In this document: in pieces, positions 15,778 through 16,578 of the stretch
Position numbering within the stretch: position 1 is the stretch's first letter
Layout: each line of letters opens with the position of its first letter
NCBI GenBank assembly: GCA_937900125.1
Contig: CALCEK010000198.1
Coordinates: forward strand, 1-16,578
DNA: 16,578 bases
Direction of reading: 5' to 3'
Source of the DNA: an uncultured Treponema sp.
GTDB lineage: Bacteria > Spirochaetota > Spirochaetia > Treponematales > Treponemataceae
Translations under genes and position numbers: made by a program
Notes under the pieces: model-generated
What the model was told of the DNA's origin: nothing
Database searches by the model: none
Seen by the model: the letters and a program-made list of their open reading frames with translations, nothing else

Positions 15778-16090
15778 TGGCTAAATATTCGCAAAAATCA
15801 TCTAATTGGCTAAAGGTAAAGAATGTGCGACGGAGGACAAAAATCACGAAAGAGGAAAGGGCTCACCCAATGCGCTTGCCTCGCATCTGCCTGTCGATTT
15901 CTGGAATTGGTGAGCTGTGAGTCGATATCGCTTTGCAAATTGAGATTAGAAAATTGCCACACGAATGTGCAAGCCGTGAAAGCGGCGTATTCGAGATTGC
16001 TAACGCAAGCTAAGTTTCTATAATTTCACTTCAATTTTGGTGTGAACGACGTTAGCCGTGAAGAAATTCGTTTGTTTTTAGTCCATTGGC
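15778..16090. other. About 310 bases with no supported gene
   Basis: Open frames here are short, lack ribosome sites and read as Cys-rich low-plausibility peptides. The stretch is less AT-rich than its surroundings and has inverted repeats: GCTCACCCAAT (15860-15870) against ATTGGTGAGC (15904-15913) with one bulge, and AATTTCACTTCA (16022-16033) against TGAAGAAATT (16060-16069). It could hold a small RNA or remains of a lost gene; I cannot decide. Confidence 0.35.
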
Positions 16091-16252
16091 TTAACCATCT
16101 ATATTAAACGGATTCACGATTTTTAAACCTTCTACAATCTGCCCGTTCTGATTGTTCAGCAGATTCCGCAAAACATTTTGAGCGATTTTCTGCTTTTCAG
16201 GCTCGGTCTTGTCAACTGAATAAAAGAAAATGTTTGTATCTATAAAAGTCAT
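16091..16252 (-). pseudogene. PIN-domain (VapC-like) toxin remnant with missing centre
   Basis: A 53-codon frame starting with ATG at 16252, immediately after the antitoxin stop (TAAATG). It begins MTFIDTNIFFYSVDKTEPEK, the first strand of a PIN ribonuclease with the first catalytic Asp (D5) and a typical first helix. It ends GQIVEGLKIVNPF, a typical PIN C-terminal strand. PIN toxins are normally about 130 residues. Here the first about 30 residues are joined directly to the last about 20, so the middle with the other acidic active-site residues is absent. The reading frame is intact across the join. It cannot be an active nuclease as read. A window or assembly error is possible, but an internal deletion is the simplest reading. 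Confidence 0.7.
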
Positions 16253-16492
16253 TTACATTCTTCCGTAAAGCTCTTCGCGATTCCAGCCGATTTTTTGGGA
16301 GGGAAAATTATGCCGGTCTGCAATGGCAAACATTTTTTCAAGCGCAGACTCATTGTCCTTCTGAACATAATCTTGAGGGCTTTCGTACAGCGAATGTGCC
16401 GAACGCAAAAAATCCACAACATAAGACAATTTTTCCGCAGGAATTTCGTCAATAAGGGTGTATGCTTCTTTTACCAAAAGTTCATAAGGCAT
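16253..16492 (-). CDS. Antitoxin-like protein of a PIN toxin-antitoxin pair
   Basis: A 79-residue soluble protein. The N-terminal part (MPYELLVKEAYTLIDEIPAE, then KLSYVVDFLRSAHSLYES) has the short helical style of small type II antitoxins that dimerise and bind DNA. The C-terminal part (EKMFAIADRHNFPSQ, then KIGWNREELYGRM) has the basic/aromatic IGWxREELY tail met in antitoxins next to PIN toxins. The start is supported by AAGGAG (16500-16505), 7 bases before the ATG. Its stop touches the start codon of the toxin remnant, as in real operons. The exact antitoxin family (VapB-like, DUF2281-like) is not certain. It appears intact although its toxin is gutted. Confidence 0.65.
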   Translation of the reverse strand: MPYELLVKEAYTLIDEIPAEKLSYVVDFLRSAHSLYESPQDYVQKDNESALEKMFAIADRHNFPSQKIGWNREELYGRM

Positions 16493-16526
16493 AGTCCATC
16501 TCCTTCGTCAGAACTGCCAAGATTAG

Positions 16527-16559
16527 AGGTGTTCGGAAACTTCAGTTTTCCGAACACCT
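16527..16559. repeat. 13-bp palindrome at the right edge
   Basis: AGGTGTTCGGAAA (16527-16539) pairs with TTTCCGAACACCT (16547-16559) with a short loop. No T-run follows on either strand, so it is not a plain terminator. It lies 22 bases upstream of the antitoxin ribosome site and could be an operator or an interspersed palindrome. Confidence 0.5.
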
Positions 16560-16578
16560 TCCAAATAAAACTGAGTTT

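Noticed and set aside
15823..16023. 66-codon + strand open frame
   Set aside because: No ribosome site, Cys-rich unlikely composition, overlaps inverted repeats, no family resemblance.
16249..16452. 67-codon minus-strand frame overlapping the antitoxin
   Set aside because: Out-of-frame shadow of the antitoxin gene, which has the better ribosome site and family look.
1..16578. tRNA or rRNA genes
   Set aside because: No cloverleaf or rRNA-like stretch was seen in the gaps on either strand.

Overview
The window reads as chromosome from an AT-rich spirochaete of the Treponema type, most likely a host-associated or gut/rumen/oral treponeme. This rests on the style of the genes (SecF tail, DOXP-pathway IspH, a spirochaete-style OmpA tail reading GHAN instead of GHTD, type III glutamine synthetase, LRR_5/BspA-like repeats) and on composition. 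No rRNA or tRNA is present, so the genus is an inference.

Layout, left to right. (1) 1-3593, + strand: end of secF, then ispH (isoprenoid synthesis) and a two-fold RND/MMPL membrane protein. A terminator-like hairpin sits directly on the ispH start codon. (2) 3594-8267, + strand: a promoter and a long leader with several hairpins, including a possible three-way junction. They precede a two-gene unit: a small signal-peptide beta-barrel candidate, then, one base later, a 1051-residue exported protein with about eight FlgD/Ig-like repeats and an OmpA-type peptidoglycan-binding tail. A strong terminator follows. (3) 8279-10534: glf (UDP-galactopyranose mutase) on + and a family 2 glycosyltransferase on -, convergent and overlapping by 8 bases. 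Together they suggest a galactofuranose-containing surface glycan. (4) 10560-13530: two + strand genes of less AT-rich style, a 202-residue protein of unknown function and a 650-residue cytoplasmic LRR_5 protein. Both carry what looks like the same undescribed domain, and degenerate direct repeats flank the pair. (5) 13535-15777, - strand: glnN (GSIII) with a good sigma-70 promoter. A 15-bp perfect terminator hairpin lies between promoter and start codon, which looks like transcription attenuation. (6) 15778-16578: about 300 bases without a gene, then an antitoxin-like gene followed by a PIN-toxin remnant whose centre is missing, and a 13-bp palindrome at the right edge.

How the genes work together: the barrel and Ig/OmpA pair probably form one envelope assembly linking outer membrane and cell wall. 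Glf and the glycosyltransferase probably serve one glycan pathway. The LRR pair probably works as a unit, function unknown. GSIII handles ammonia assimilation under its own leader. The strongest candidates for something undescribed are the glnN leader, the shared LRR-cassette domain, the structured leader before the barrel gene, and the barrel/Ig/OmpA pair. All coordinates and motif positions were read by eye; no search or folding program was run.
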